Assembly: GCF_016650815.1 (NCBI RefSeq)
Contig: NZ_JAEKEZ010000022.1
Location: forward strand, 62,001 to 126,000
Origin: Pseudomonas sp. TH31
Lineage (GTDB): Bacteria > Pseudomonadota > Gammaproteobacteria > Pseudomonadales > Pseudomonadaceae
DNA: 64,000 nucleotides
Direction of reading: 5' to 3'
Shown: piece by piece, positions 9,261-18,678 of the stretch
Layout: each line of letters starts with the position of its first letter
How positions within the stretch are numbered: position 1 is the stretch's first letter
The notes under the pieces: model-generated
The model's database searches: none
The model's input: the letters and a program-made list of their open reading frames with translations, nothing else
Told to the model about the DNA's origin: nothing
Translations under genes and position numbers: made by a program

Positions 9261-10201
9261 TAAATAAGCCCGCGCTGAACCAGTTCCTGATGGGCCGACA
9301 AGGGATCTTCGGCCAGGAATAAATCAGCGATTTCGGTAGTTCTTACGGACAACTCGGCGTGGTGGATGCACACCGTTGGTCCGACAATCATTTTTGGGCA
9401 GCTGACACCATTCAAAAGTTTTGGCAGCTGCGCAAGGTTCATGGCTCTGCTGGAATACAGCAGTACGCCACGGGCTTGCAGGTGATCGACCGCCAGGGCG
9501 AGTTCGCCGGCCGGCAATGGCCAGTCGAAGACTTCCACCGGGCAATCGGCACTGCTGATCAGCCATGCGGTGAGCCACAGGTGAGGTTCCAGGGGCAAAT
9601 CCGACTGATTGATCAACAGCAACGGCGCGGTGCGCAACTGACGGTTGTTATGGTAGATGCGTGCGCCGAATTTGCTGCGTAACCAGGAATGAAAGAACAC
9701 CCGCTCCATCTGCGCACCGAACTGGCCTTGCCAGCGTTGTTCCAGTTCGGTCAACAAAGGCATCAGCAACTGTTGGCACAAGGTCCGTGGCGGGTACAAC
9801 GCCATGGCTTGGTTAACGCTGTCATCAAGGGTACGTTCGTTCAGTTGAGTGACCGATTGCAGCAGCGTGTGACGCAGCAATTGCCAGTCGTTTTCGATGG
9901 CCTCGGTGAAAGCCTGTGGGGTGTCGAGCAATTGCTTGACCTGGCTGACGGCGACGCCGCGATTGAGCCAGGTAAGAATTGTCAGGATTCGTTGGACGTG
10001 CTCGGCCGAGAACAACCGATGCCCCTTGGGTGTGCGTTGCGGCACGATCAAGCCGTAGCGCCGCTCCCAGGCGCGCAGGGTAATGGCGTTGACTCCGGTC
10101 TGGCGCGCGACTTCACGAATCGGCAACCAGCCTTCGTCCAGGGCTTTCTTGAAGTCGGCGCCGAGGTCTTCGCTGGCGCTGGTGTCGGGAGTGTCGTTCA
10201 T
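9260..10201 (-). CDS. MerR-family regulator, class II LitR/PplR1-like
   Basis: The 313-residue protein carries an N-terminal MerR winged helix with LPIREVARQTGVN, TLRAWERRYGL and RTPKGHRLFS at about residues 26-65. A C-terminal region of about 200 residues follows, resembling the CarH/LitR ligand domain but without an obvious E/D-x-H-x2-G cobalamin motif. That is the picture of class II LitR. In P. putida the homologue PplR1 represses photolyase and lipid genes in the dark and binds TGTACA-type repeats; matching repeats precede this operon. The gene sits between a DUF523 gene (no gap) and phrB (TAATG overlap), so it would regulate its own transcript. The P. putida role is established knowledge; its transfer here is inference. 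Confidence 0.88.
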   Translation of the reverse strand: MNDTPDTSASEDLGADFKKALDEGWLPIREVARQTGVNAITLRAWERRYGLIVPQRTPKGHRLFSAEHVQRILTILTWLNRGVAVSQVKQLLDTPQAFTEAIENDWQLLRHTLLQSVTQLNERTLDDSVNQAMALYPPRTLCQQLLMPLLTELEQRWQGQFGAQMERVFFHSWLRSKFGARIYHNNRQLRTAPLLLINQSDLPLEPHLWLTAWLISSADCPVEVFDWPLPAGELALAVDHLQARGVLLYSSRAMNLAQLPKLLNGVSCPKMIVGPTVCIHHAELSVRTTEIADLFLAEDPLSAHQELVQRGLI

Positions 10202-11161
10202 TTAGATCGCATTTCGCAGGCTGAGGTTTTCCGGGTGCGGTTGCAGGTAAACCTGTTGCGCAATGTACGGATCGGGGTGTTGCCGCAAGTGATGCTTGAG
10301 CAGCGTCAGCGGTACCACCAAGGGCACGATGCCTTGGCGGTATTGGCCGATGACATGCTGCATTTCCCGTTTGTCTTCAGCGCTGATGGCCTGTTTGAGA
10401 TAACCACTGATGTGTTGCAGGACATTGGTGTGGGTGCGTCGGGTGGCGCATTTTTTCAGCGCCTCCATCAGCTCGCTGAAATAGCGCGGGCCAAGGTCCT
10501 CGGGGGCGGTCTGGCCCATGTTGCCCAGCAAGTTGCCCAGGGTTTTGTATTGCACCGGGTTGTGCGCCATCAGCAGGTATTTGTAGCGCGAGTGGAATTC
10601 GATGAGGCCGCGACGAGTCAGGCCTTCTTCCAGCAGTTGTTGCCAGGCACTGTAGGCGAACACGCGGGTCAGGAAGTTCTCCCGCAGCACCGGGTCGTTG
10701 AGCCGGCCGTCTTCTTCCACCGGCAGGTCCGGGTGTAGTTCGCAGAACGCCTGGGCGTAGATACCGCGACCACTGCCCTCCACCGGGGCCCCGTTGGTGT
10801 GATGGACCTTGACCCGCAACAGTCCGCAGGACGGTGATTTCTGCATGAAGATGTAGCCGCAGATATCGCCCAGTTCAATAGCCATCTGCCGACCGTACTC
10901 GGCGAGCGGCTGAGTGACGTTAATCTGCGGGTTGACCGTGCCGACGGCTTCGGGATGGTCGGGATCGCCGATCAGGCGAATGGGCTCGCGGGGGATGCCG
11001 AGGCCGATCGCGACTTCGGGGCACACCGGGACAAAATCGAAGTAATCAGTGAGGGTCCGACTGCACAGCCGCGACTCCTTGTGCCCGCCGTTGAAGCGCA
11101 CCTCGGCACCCATCAGGCAGGCGCTGATGGCGATTTTCAGTTTGGCGGTGGCAATGGACAT
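10202..11161 (-). CDS. DUF523 and DUF1722 two-domain protein (YbgA-like)
   Basis: The 319-residue protein has an N-terminal DUF523 domain with CLMGAEVRFNGGHKES, CPE, and PSCG residues. The C-terminal DUF1722 domain includes W-LLEEGLTRRGLIEFHSRYKYLLMAHNP. The same fusion is common next to photolyase genes in proteobacteria. Its function is unknown. It is the first gene of the nine-gene minus-strand operon, starting 23 bases inside the nearest TGTACA operator half site. Downstream, merR begins directly after its stop codon. Confidence 0.88.
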   Translation of the reverse strand: MSIATAKLKIAISACLMGAEVRFNGGHKESRLCSRTLTDYFDFVPVCPEVAIGLGIPREPIRLIGDPDHPEAVGTVNPQINVTQPLAEYGRQMAIELGDICGYIFMQKSPSCGLLRVKVHHTNGAPVEGSGRGIYAQAFCELHPDLPVEEDGRLNDPVLRENFLTRVFAYSAWQQLLEEGLTRRGLIEFHSRYKYLLMAHNPVQYKTLGNLLGNMGQTAPEDLGPRYFSELMEALKKCATRRTHTNVLQHISGYLKQAISAEDKREMQHVIGQYRQGIVPLVVPLTLLKHHLRQHPDPYIAQQVYLQPHPENLSLRNAI

Positions 11162-11183
11162 CGAAGCACCTCGAATCTAAACC

Positions 11184-11207
11184 TGTACAGAATATTTGCT
11201 CTGTACA
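11184..11207. promoter_or_regulatory. PplR1/LitR-type operator, proximal copy
   Basis: The sequence TGTACA-N12-TGTACA is perfect and palindromic, at 11184-11189 and 11202-11207. It lies just downstream of the predicted transcription start of the DUF523-merR-phrB operon, a position where a bound repressor blocks elongation or open-complex formation. It fits the T(G/A)TACA-N12-TGTA(C/T)A consensus reported for PplR1 of P. putida. Confidence 0.75.
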
Positions 11208-11218
11208 ACATGGTCTTC

Positions 11219-11246
11219 ATCATAGATTCAGAGGTGTACAAGTCAA
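11219..11246 (-). promoter_or_regulatory. Sigma-70 promoter of the light-type operon
   Basis: On the minus strand the -35 box TTGACT (11241-11246) is followed after 16 bases by the -10 box TATGAT (11219-11224). Transcription would start near 11212. The -35 box falls inside the distal TGTACA-N12-TGTATA operator. Confidence 0.65.
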
Positions 11247-11258
11247 ATTATTTGTATA
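11235..11258. promoter_or_regulatory. PplR1/LitR-type operator, distal copy
   Basis: TGTACA (11235-11240) and TGTATA (11253-11258) are separated by exactly 12 bases, a second match to the T(G/A)TACA-N12-TGTA(C/T)A pattern. The element covers the -35 box of the operon promoter, so binding should exclude RNA polymerase. Its centre lies 51 bases from the centre of the proximal copy. Confidence 0.72.
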
Positions 11259-11288
11259 GGTTTTTTGCAGGATTGCGAGGAACCCTTT

Positions 11289-11392
11289 GTAGGAGCTGCC
11301 GAAGGCTGCAATCTTTTGATCCTGGTTTTTGGGAGTGGCTGAAGAGCAAGATCAAAAGATCGTTCGAACGCGGCCCGAGCCCTCGGCAGCTC

Positions 11393-11396
<4 letters not shown>
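11289..11396. repeat. REP palindrome (GTAGGAGCTGCCGAAGGCTGC family)
   Basis: Left arm GTAGGAGCTGCCGAAGGCTG and right arm with GGCAGCTCCTAC form an inverted pair, with inner GATCAAAAGATC. The right arm contains an inserted CGTTCGAACGCGGCCCGAGC segment, also found at 37609-37628. It lies between the DUF523 operon promoter and the Trp-rich protein gene. Confidence 0.8.
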
Positions 11397-12665
<1,269 letters not shown>

Positions 12666-12786
12666 TTAGCATTCTCGTTCTGACAGCTTCGCCTATTGTT
12701 AAACACAGACACTGCCCGATACCAAAGATCCCTGCATATAAAAATAGACTAGTGATCAAGGTAAAACGCCACGCGAGGAAGAAGTC

Positions 12787-13689
12787 ATGCACATATTGCT
12801 GACCGGCGGTACTGGTTTGATAGGACGTCAGCTCTGCCAACACTGGTCGAGCCAGGGGCATCGCCTCACGGTCTGGAGTCGCACGCCTGAAAAAGTGGCG
12901 AAAATATGTGGTACTCAGGTGCGAGGCATTGCCCGTCTCGAAGACCTTGGCGAGCAATCGGTGGATGCCGTTATCAACTTGGCGGGTGCGCCAATTGCCG
13001 ATCGCTTGTGGACTGGCCGGCGCAAAGCGCTGCTCTGGAGTAGTCGGATTACCCTGACCGAAACGTTGCTGGCCTGGTTCGAAAGTCGTGAGCAAAAACC
13101 ACAGGTGCTGATTTCCGGCTCCGCGGTTGGCTGGTATGGCGATGGTGGTGAGCGCGAGTTGACTGAGAACTCGCCGCCGGTGATCGATGATTTCGCCAGC
13201 CAATTGAGCATCGCCTGGGAGGAAACGGCCCTGCGTGCCGAGGCTTTGGGCATTCGGGTAATTTTGCTTCGCACCGGGCTGGTGCTATCCGCCGAGGGCG
13301 GTTTTTTGTCACGGTTGTTGCTGCCGTTCAAACTGGGGCTGGGCGGGCCGATCGGCAGTGGTCGGCAGTGGATGCCGTGGGTTCATATCAAGGATCAAAT
13401 CGCCCTGATTGATTTTCTACTGCATCGCAACGACGCCAGCGGTCCCTATAATGCCTGTGCGCCAAAACCGGTGCGCAATCGCGAATTTGCCAAGACGCTG
13501 GGCGCCGTGTTGCACCGCCCGGCGTTCATGCCCATGCCGGCCCTGGCGTTGAGGGTGGGCCTGGGCGAGTTGTCATTGCTGTTGCTGGGTGGCCAGAAAG
13601 CCATGCCGGCGCGCTTGCTGGAAGCGGGTTTCACTTTCCAGTTCACTGATTTACGCGCGGCTTTGGACGATCTCTCCAGCCGCCTTTGA
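12787..13689 (+). CDS. TIGR01777 family epimerase-like protein (YfcH)
   Basis: The 300-residue protein of the atypical SDR type has an N-terminal [11 protein letters not shown] motif at residues 6-16, [12 protein letters not shown], the [10 protein letters not shown] stretch and WV.I.D. The C-terminal DUF1731 region contains [11 protein letters not shown] and [15 protein letters not shown]. The function is not firmly known. It is 13 bases upstream of hemH, an arrangement also found in P. aeruginosa (PA4656-PA4655 as I recall). It is divergent from the FAD oxidoreductase, with TGTACA elements between them. Confidence 0.9.
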   Translation: MHILLTGGTGLIGRQLCQHWSSQGHRLTVWSRTPEKVAKICGTQVRGIARLEDLGEQSVDAVINLAGAPIADRLWTGRRKALLWSSRITLTETLLAWFESREQKPQVLISGSAVGWYGDGGERELTENSPPVIDDFASQLSIAWEETALRAEALGIRVILLRTGLVLSAEGGFLSRLLLPFKLGLGGPIGSGRQWMPWVHIKDQIALIDFLLHRNDASGPYNACAPKPVRNREFAKTLGAVLHRPAFMPMPALALRVGLGELSLLLLGGQKAMPARLLEAGFTFQFTDLRAALDDLSSRL

Positions 13690-13702
13690 AATAGGACGTT
13701 GC

Positions 13703-14728
13703 ATGACCGATCACGCGTTGCTTCTGGTCAACCTGGGCTCACCGGCCTCCACCTCGGTGGCGGATGTGCGCAGTTACCTCAATCAATTTCTGATGGACCC
13801 ATATGTGATCGACCTGCCGTGGCCGGTACGACGCTTGCTGGTGTCGCTGATCCTGTTCAAGCGCCCGGAACAGTCGGCCCACGCCTACGCCTCGATCTGG
13901 TGGGAGGAGGGCTCACCGCTGGTGGTGCTCAGCCGTCGCCTGCAACAGGCCATGACCGCCCAGTGGACTCACGGCCCGGTGGAGCTGGCGATGCGTTACG
14001 GCGAGCCGTCGATTGAGTCGACCCTGGTGCGCCTGGCCGCCCAGGGCCATAAACGAATTACCCTTGCGCCGCTTTATCCACAGTTCGCCGACAGCACCGT
14101 GACCACGGTGATCGAGGAAGCCAAACGTGTCGTGCGCGAGAAAAAACTCGATGTGCAGTTCTCGATTCTCCAGCCGTTCTACGACCAGCCGGAATACCTC
14201 GATGCGCTGGTGGCCAGTGCCAAGCCCTATCTGGAGCAGGATCACGATCACCTGCTGCTCAGCTTTCATGGTTTGCCGGAACGGCACCTGACCAAGCTTG
14301 ATCCGAGCGGCCAGCATTGTTTCAAAAACGAAGACTGCTGCAAGAACGCTTCGCCGGCCGTATTGGCGACGTGCTACCGCGCCCAGTGCCTGCGCACCGC
14401 GTCCGAATTTGCCAAGCGCATGGGCTTGGCGCACGGCAAATGGTCAGTGTCATTCCAGTCGCGCCTGGGCCGGGCGAAGTGGATCGAACCCTACACCGAA
14501 GCACGCCTCGATGAGCTGGCCAAAAGCGGCGTGAAGAAGATTCTGGTGATGTGCCCGGCGTTTGTTGCCGATTGCATCGAGACGCTTGAGGAAATCGGGG
14601 ATCGCGGGTTGGAACAGTTCCGCAAAGCGGGAGGGGAGGAGTTGGTGCTGGTGCCGTGTCTTAACGATGATCCGCAGTGGGCGAAGGCGTTGAAAACGTT
14701 GTGCGAGCGAGCGCCGTTGGCCCTTTAA
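13703..14728 (+). CDS. hemH: Ferrochelatase HemH
   Basis: The 341-residue enzyme inserts Fe2+ into protoporphyrin IX, the last step of heme synthesis. The catalytic His is in [12 protein letters not shown] and the conserved acidic metal-path residues lie in [15 protein letters not shown]. The N-terminus [14 protein letters not shown] is typical. ATG at 13703 has an AGGAC Shine-Dalgarno motif 6-8 bases upstream; reading further upstream enters the previous gene. It is cotranscribed with the TIGR01777 gene by position. Confidence 0.95.
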   Translation: MTDHALLLVNLGSPASTSVADVRSYLNQFLMDPYVIDLPWPVRRLLVSLILFKRPEQSAHAYASIWWEEGSPLVVLSRRLQQAMTAQWTHGPVELAMRYGEPSIESTLVRLAAQGHKRITLAPLYPQFADSTVTTVIEEAKRVVREKKLDVQFSILQPFYDQPEYLDALVASAKPYLEQDHDHLLLSFHGLPERHLTKLDPSGQHCFKNEDCCKNASPAVLATCYRAQCLRTASEFAKRMGLAHGKWSVSFQSRLGRAKWIEPYTEARLDELAKSGVKKILVMCPAFVADCIETLEEIGDRGLEQFRKAGGEELVLVPCLNDDPQWAKALKTLCERAPLAL

Positions 14729-14750
14729 AAGCTTCGTCGGAACGCCGCCC

Positions 14751-14834
14751 GGAGCAAGCCTTGCTCCTACAGGATTTGTGTCGATCCACAATGGTGTGTT
14801 CGACCCAATCCTGCAGGAGCAAGGCTTGCCCGCG
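14751..14834. repeat. REP palindrome, GGAGCAAGGCTTGC variant
   Basis: Inverted arms GGAGCAAGCCTTGCTCCTAC and GCAGGAGCAAGGCTTGCC enclose a second small inverted pair (AGGATT/AATCCT). It separates the convergent hemH and uraA genes. Confidence 0.7.
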
Positions 14835-14854
14835 ATAGCGATCTTGAGGCCTGC

Positions 14855-16129
14855 TTACAACAACGGATCATCCGCCTTCTTGTGCTTCCAGCTGTCATTG
14901 CCCGGCAGCAACAGGTTCAGCGCAATCGCCACCACCGCGCACAGCGCGATGCCCTTGAGGCCGAAGTCGTCTGGCCCCGTGCCGGTACCGACCAGCACGC
15001 CGCCAATCCCGAACACCAGGGTCACCGAGACAATCACCAGATTGCGCGCCTCGCTCAGATCAATCTTGTGGCGAATCAGCGTGTTCATGCCCACTGCGGC
15101 AATCGAGCCGAACAACAGGCACAGGATCCCGCCCATCACCGGCACCGGGATGCTTTGCAGCAGCGCACCGAATTTGCCGACGAACGCCAGGCTGATGGCA
15201 AAGATCGCCGCCCAGGTCATGATTTTCGGGTTGTAGTTTTTGGTCAGCATCACCGCGCCGGTGACTTCGGCGTAAGTGGTGTTGGGTGGGCCGCCAAACA
15301 GGCCGGCTGCGGTGGTGGCAATGCCATCGCCGAGCAGGGTGCGGTGCAGGCCAGGTTTTTTCAGGTAATCGCGACCGGTCACGCTACCGACTGCGATCAC
15401 GCCGCCGATATGTTCGATGGCCGGAGCCAGCGCTACCGGGACGATGAACAGAATGGCCTGCCAGTTGAATTCTGGTGCGGTGAAGTGCGGAATCGCAAAC
15501 CATGGCGCGGCGGCAATCTTCGCAGTGTCGACCACGCCAAAATAGAACGCCATGGCAAAACCGACCAGCACACCGGAGATAATCGGCACCAGGCGGAAAA
15601 TGCCTTTACCGAACACTGCGACGATCACGGTGGTCAGCAGCGCCGGCATCGAGATCAGCATCGCGGTCTGGTAATGAATCAGCTCGGAACCGTCACCAGC
15701 CTTGCCCATCGCCATGTTGGCGGCAATCGGCGCCATGGCCAGGCCGATGGAAATGATCACCGGACCAATCACCACGGGTGGCAGCAACCGGTCAATGAAA
15801 CCGGTGCCTTTGATCTTCACGGCCAGGCCGAGGAAGGTGTAGACGAAACCTGCCGCCATCACGCCGCCCATGGTCGCTGCGAGGCCGAACTGGCCCTTGG
15901 CGAGGATGATCGGGGTGATGAAGGCAAAACTCGACGCCAGGAACACCGGCACCTGACGCCCGGTGACGATCTGGAACAAAATGGTCCCCAGACCTGCGGT
16001 GAACAGCGCCACATTCGGGTCGAGGCCGGTAATCAGCGGCATCAACACCAGGGCGCCGAACGCCACGAACAGCATCTGTGCACCCGACAGCACCGTGCGC
16101 CAGAGCGGATCGTTGAACTCTTGCGGCAT
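14855..16129 (-). CDS. uraA: Uracil permease UraA (NCS2 family)
   Basis: The 424-residue inner-membrane protein has about 14 hydrophobic segments and NCS2 landmarks, including APAIEHIGGVIAVG and GGPPNTTYAEVTGAV. It takes up uracil with protons. Next to upp it forms a uracil salvage operon, with upp first. ATG at 16127-16129 is preferred over the in-frame TTG at 16133; the gap to the upp stop is then only two bases. The 26-residue cytosolic C-terminus ends with KHKKADDPLL. Confidence 0.92.
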   Translation of the reverse strand: MPQEFNDPLWRTVLSGAQMLFVAFGALVLMPLITGLDPNVALFTAGLGTILFQIVTGRQVPVFLASSFAFITPIILAKGQFGLAATMGGVMAAGFVYTFLGLAVKIKGTGFIDRLLPPVVIGPVIISIGLAMAPIAANMAMGKAGDGSELIHYQTAMLISMPALLTTVIVAVFGKGIFRLVPIISGVLVGFAMAFYFGVVDTAKIAAAPWFAIPHFTAPEFNWQAILFIVPVALAPAIEHIGGVIAVGSVTGRDYLKKPGLHRTLLGDGIATTAAGLFGGPPNTTYAEVTGAVMLTKNYNPKIMTWAAIFAISLAFVGKFGALLQSIPVPVMGGILCLLFGSIAAVGMNTLIRHKIDLSEARNLVIVSVTLVFGIGGVLVGTGTGPDDFGLKGIALCAVVAIALNLLLPGNDSWKHKKADDPLL

Positions 16130-16131
16130 GC

Positions 16132-16770
16132 TCAAGCGTCCTTCTGCTTGGTGCCGAAGATCTTGTCACCGGCATCGCCCAGGCCCGGGATGATGTAACC
16201 GTGCTCATTGAGTTTTTCGTCGATGGAGGCGGTGTAGATCATCACGTCCGGGTGAGCTTTGCCAACGGCAGCGATGCCTTCGGGAGCTGCCACCAGGACC
16301 ATGGCGCGAATGTCCCGGCAACCGGCCTTTTTCAGCAGATCGATGGTTGCGACCATGGAACTGCCGGTGGCGAGCATCGGGTCGATGATCATCGCCAGGC
16401 GTTCGTTGATTTCCGGAACGAGTTTTTCCAGGTAGGTGTGAGCCTGCAGGGTTTGTTCGTTGCGGGCCACGCCTACAGCGCTGACTTTGGCTCCCGGGAT
16501 CAGGCTCAGCACGCCTTCGAGCATGCCGATACCGGCGCGCAGGATTGGCACCACGGTAATTTTCTTGCCGGCGATTTTCTCCACCGACACGGTGCCGCAC
16601 CAACCTTCGATATCGTAGGTTTCCAGCGGCAGGTCTTTGGTGGCTTCATAGGTCAGCAGGGCACCGACTTCCTGAGCGAGCTCACGGAAATTCTTCGTGC
16701 TAATGTCTGCGCGGCGCATAAGGCCAAGTTTATGACGGATCAGCGGATGGCGGATCTCTTGGATGGGCAT
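16132..16770 (-). CDS. upp: Uracil phosphoribosyltransferase Upp
   Basis: The 212-residue cytosolic enzyme converts uracil and PRPP to UMP. It shows [14 protein letters not shown] and the PRPP loop [15 protein letters not shown], and its C-terminus [11 protein letters not shown] is the usual uracil-binding end. ATG at 16768-16770 gives the standard N-terminus [16 protein letters not shown]. It is divergent from hpt, so the 165-base gap holds both promoters. Confidence 0.95.
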   Translation of the reverse strand: MPIQEIRHPLIRHKLGLMRRADISTKNFRELAQEVGALLTYEATKDLPLETYDIEGWCGTVSVEKIAGKKITVVPILRAGIGMLEGVLSLIPGAKVSAVGVARNEQTLQAHTYLEKLVPEINERLAMIIDPMLATGSSMVATIDLLKKAGCRDIRAMVLVAAPEGIAAVGKAHPDVMIYTASIDEKLNEHGYIIPGLGDAGDKIFGTKQKDA

Positions 16771-16935
16771 GGGGAAAGGCTCCGGCGGCGGGCAAAAAAA
16801 CCGGCCTAGATTAATCTATCCGAGGGTGTTGTCCTATAGACATACAGTACGTTAGTCCACAAACGCTTGATCTGGCCTCGCTTGATGCGTACCTTTGCCC
16901 GCTTTTCCTGAATCCGTCCCTCCCTGGAGAGCGCC

Positions 16936-17493
16936 ATGCCTGCTGATCTCGAGCATATCCGTCAAATCATGCGAGAGGCTGACTGCCTGTACACCGAAGC
17001 TGAAGTCGAGGCGGCCATCGCCCGTGTCGGTGCACACATCAACGAACAGCTGGCTGACACCAACCCGGTGGTGTTCTGTGTCATGAACGGCGGCCTGATT
17101 TTCGCCGGCAAGCTGCTGACCCATTTGCACTTCCCGCTGGAAGCTTCCTATCTGCACGCCACCCGATATCGCAACGAAACCAGCGGCGGCGACCTGTTCT
17201 GGAAGGCCAAGCCGGAAGTTTCGTTCCTCGATCGCGACGTGCTGATCATCGACGACATCCTCGATGAAGGGCACACCCTGGGCGCGATCATCGACTACTG
17301 TAATCACGCTGGTGCGCGCAAAGTGCACACTGCCGTGCTGATCGACAAGGACCACGACCGCAAGGCTCGCCCGGACCTCAAAGCCGATTTCGTCGGCCTG
17401 CCGTGCATCGACCGATACATCTTCGGTTACGGCATGGACTACAAAGGCTACTGGCGTAACGCCAACGGGATTTTTGCTGTTAAAGGCATGTAA
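16936..17493 (+). CDS. hpt: Hypoxanthine-guanine phosphoribosyltransferase
   Basis: The 185-residue type I phosphoribosyltransferase has the PRPP motif VLIIDDILDEGHTL near residues 107-120 and a FCVMNGGLIFAGKL loop. It recycles hypoxanthine and guanine to IMP and GMP. ATG at 16936 follows GGAGAGCGCC. P. aeruginosa has the same hpt/upp/uraA divergent arrangement (PA4645-PA4647). The exact base preference cannot be judged from sequence. Confidence 0.9.
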   Translation: MPADLEHIRQIMREADCLYTEAEVEAAIARVGAHINEQLADTNPVVFCVMNGGLIFAGKLLTHLHFPLEASYLHATRYRNETSGGDLFWKAKPEVSFLDRDVLIIDDILDEGHTLGAIIDYCNHAGARKVHTAVLIDKDHDRKARPDLKADFVGLPCIDRYIFGYGMDYKGYWRNANGIFAVKGM

Positions 17494-17508
17494 GCCCCGC
17501 CGTACCTC

Positions 17509-17587
17509 AAAAGATCGCAGCCTTCGGCAGCTCCTACAGGGGATTGATGTACATCCCGTAGGAGCTGCCGAAGGCTGCGATCTTTTG
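17509..17587. repeat. REP palindrome (GTAGGAGCTGCC family)
   Basis: Inverted arms of about 30 bases (AAAAGATCGCAGCCTTCGGC and its complement) flank an 18-base centre. It follows hpt and probably also folds in the mRNA 3' end. Confidence 0.9.
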
Positions 17588-17635
17588 CTTTTAATGCCGT
17601 GATAAAGTGCTCGGCCCCGCCCTCCGGAGCCCGTC

Positions 17636-18121
17636 ATGAGTCTTTTGATCCGTAGCTGCGCCACCCTGTTGCTGACCTTCAGCCTGCCTCTGGCCGCTGC
17701 TCCGGCGCCGCTGCACGCGCAGTTTCTGCCGCCGGATGACCTGACCCTGCGTGACGCTGAGCCGGAGCAACAACAACTGTTGCAGGTCACCGAGTATTCG
17801 GTGGTGGTGGGTAGCCAGCGCCAGTCCACCCAACAGCCGATCCCGGTCACGTCGCCACTGCTGATCCGCCTCAAGGGCAAATCCTTGAACAAGGGGGCGA
17901 GCATCAATCAAGTGCTGGTCAACTTCGATGGTGAAAGCAAAAGTCTGAAAAAGCCGATCTATGACGAAAAAAGCAAAACCCTGACGCTCTACTACCCGCT
18001 GGCTCAATACCGGGTGGTGATCGATCTGCTGCGCAACGACACGGTGTATTGCCAGTTCCTCAGCTACGCCAACGGCCATGTCTGGGCCGATCTGCACACC
18101 GGCAGCGTTCGTTCGCGTTGA
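17636..18121 (+). CDS. Uncharacterised exported protein
   Basis: The 161-residue protein has an N-terminal signal peptide (MSLLIRSCATLLLTFSLPLAAAPAP) and a mature domain with ITSPLLIRLKGKSLNKGASINQ-like beta structure. It resembles the DUF2057/YccT type of periplasmic beta-rich proteins, but I cannot assign it firmly. The position between hpt and the PA4642-type gene matches conserved Pseudomonas hypothetical genes. No catalytic motif is visible. Confidence 0.75.
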   Translation: MSLLIRSCATLLLTFSLPLAAAPAPLHAQFLPPDDLTLRDAEPEQQQLLQVTEYSVVVGSQRQSTQQPIPVTSPLLIRLKGKSLNKGASINQVLVNFDGESKSLKKPIYDEKSKTLTLYYPLAQYRVVIDLLRNDTVYCQFLSYANGHVWADLHTGSVRSR

Positions 18122-18184
18122 GCCCGGCGTCAATCGAGGGGTAAACTGCCCGCCCCGTGAAATGTCTGCGAGCTGGAGTCGGCA

Positions 18185-18472
18185 ATGCGTAAAGATAAGA
18201 AGCAAGTGATTGGTGACGAGATCGGCGATAAGCAGATCAAACTGTTCCTCGATTTTGAACCGGTCGACGCCACTTCCCCGTCCCTGCATAAACTGATCAA
18301 GGCTTATCGCGGCCTGCGCATCGATGATTTCGAGCGATTCCTGACGTTTTTCGTCGAGGCCGGGTTTGATCTGGATGGCAAGGATGAGCACGGCAATGAT
18401 TTCGTCGCGGTGATCAAGGATCAGCGTAATGCGGCTGACTACGTCGAATTGATCGCCAAGGCTCGTGGCTAA
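18185..18472 (+). CDS. PA4642 family protein
   Basis: The 95-residue acidic/basic soluble protein starts MRKDKKQVIGDEIGDKQIK and contains FLDFEPVDAT and LRIDDFERFLTFFVEAG. It matches the small conserved Pseudomonas family named after PA4642, which lies near mqoB in P. aeruginosa as well. There is no known function, signal peptide or membrane segment. The start ATG at 18185 is preceded by GAGCTGGAGTC. Confidence 0.82.
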   Translation: MRKDKKQVIGDEIGDKQIKLFLDFEPVDATSPSLHKLIKAYRGLRIDDFERFLTFFVEAGFDLDGKDEHGNDFVAVIKDQRNAADYVELIAKARG

Positions 18473-18486
18473 GATCAAAAGCCAGG

Positions 18487-18610
18487 ATCAAAAGATCGCA
18501 GCCTCGTTTCACTCGACAGCTCCTACCAGCTCCTACAGGGATTGTGGCCACCCGACAATGTTCGGTATGACGTGGTCCCTGTAGGAGCTGCCGAAGGCTG
18601 CGATCTTTTT
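18487..18610. repeat. REP palindrome with partly duplicated arm
   Basis: AAAAGATCGCAGCC opens the left side and GTAGGAGCTGCCGAAGGCTG closes the right. The left arm is rearranged: CAGCTCCTAC appears twice in tandem (18519-18537). It lies between the convergent PA4642-type gene and mqo. Confidence 0.8.
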
Positions 18611-18627
18611 CGTAGGCAAACGAAGAC

Positions 18628-18667
18628 AAAAAAACGCCCCGCTCTCACTGAGAACGGGGCGTTTTTT
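18628..18667 (-). terminator. Rho-independent terminator after mqo
   Basis: A GC-rich hairpin with arms around ACGCCCCG and CGGGGCGT has A-runs on one side and T-runs on the other, so it can stop transcription in both directions. It lies 11 bases past the mqo stop codon. Confidence 0.85.
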
Positions 18668-18678
18668 ATGGCGCCGAA

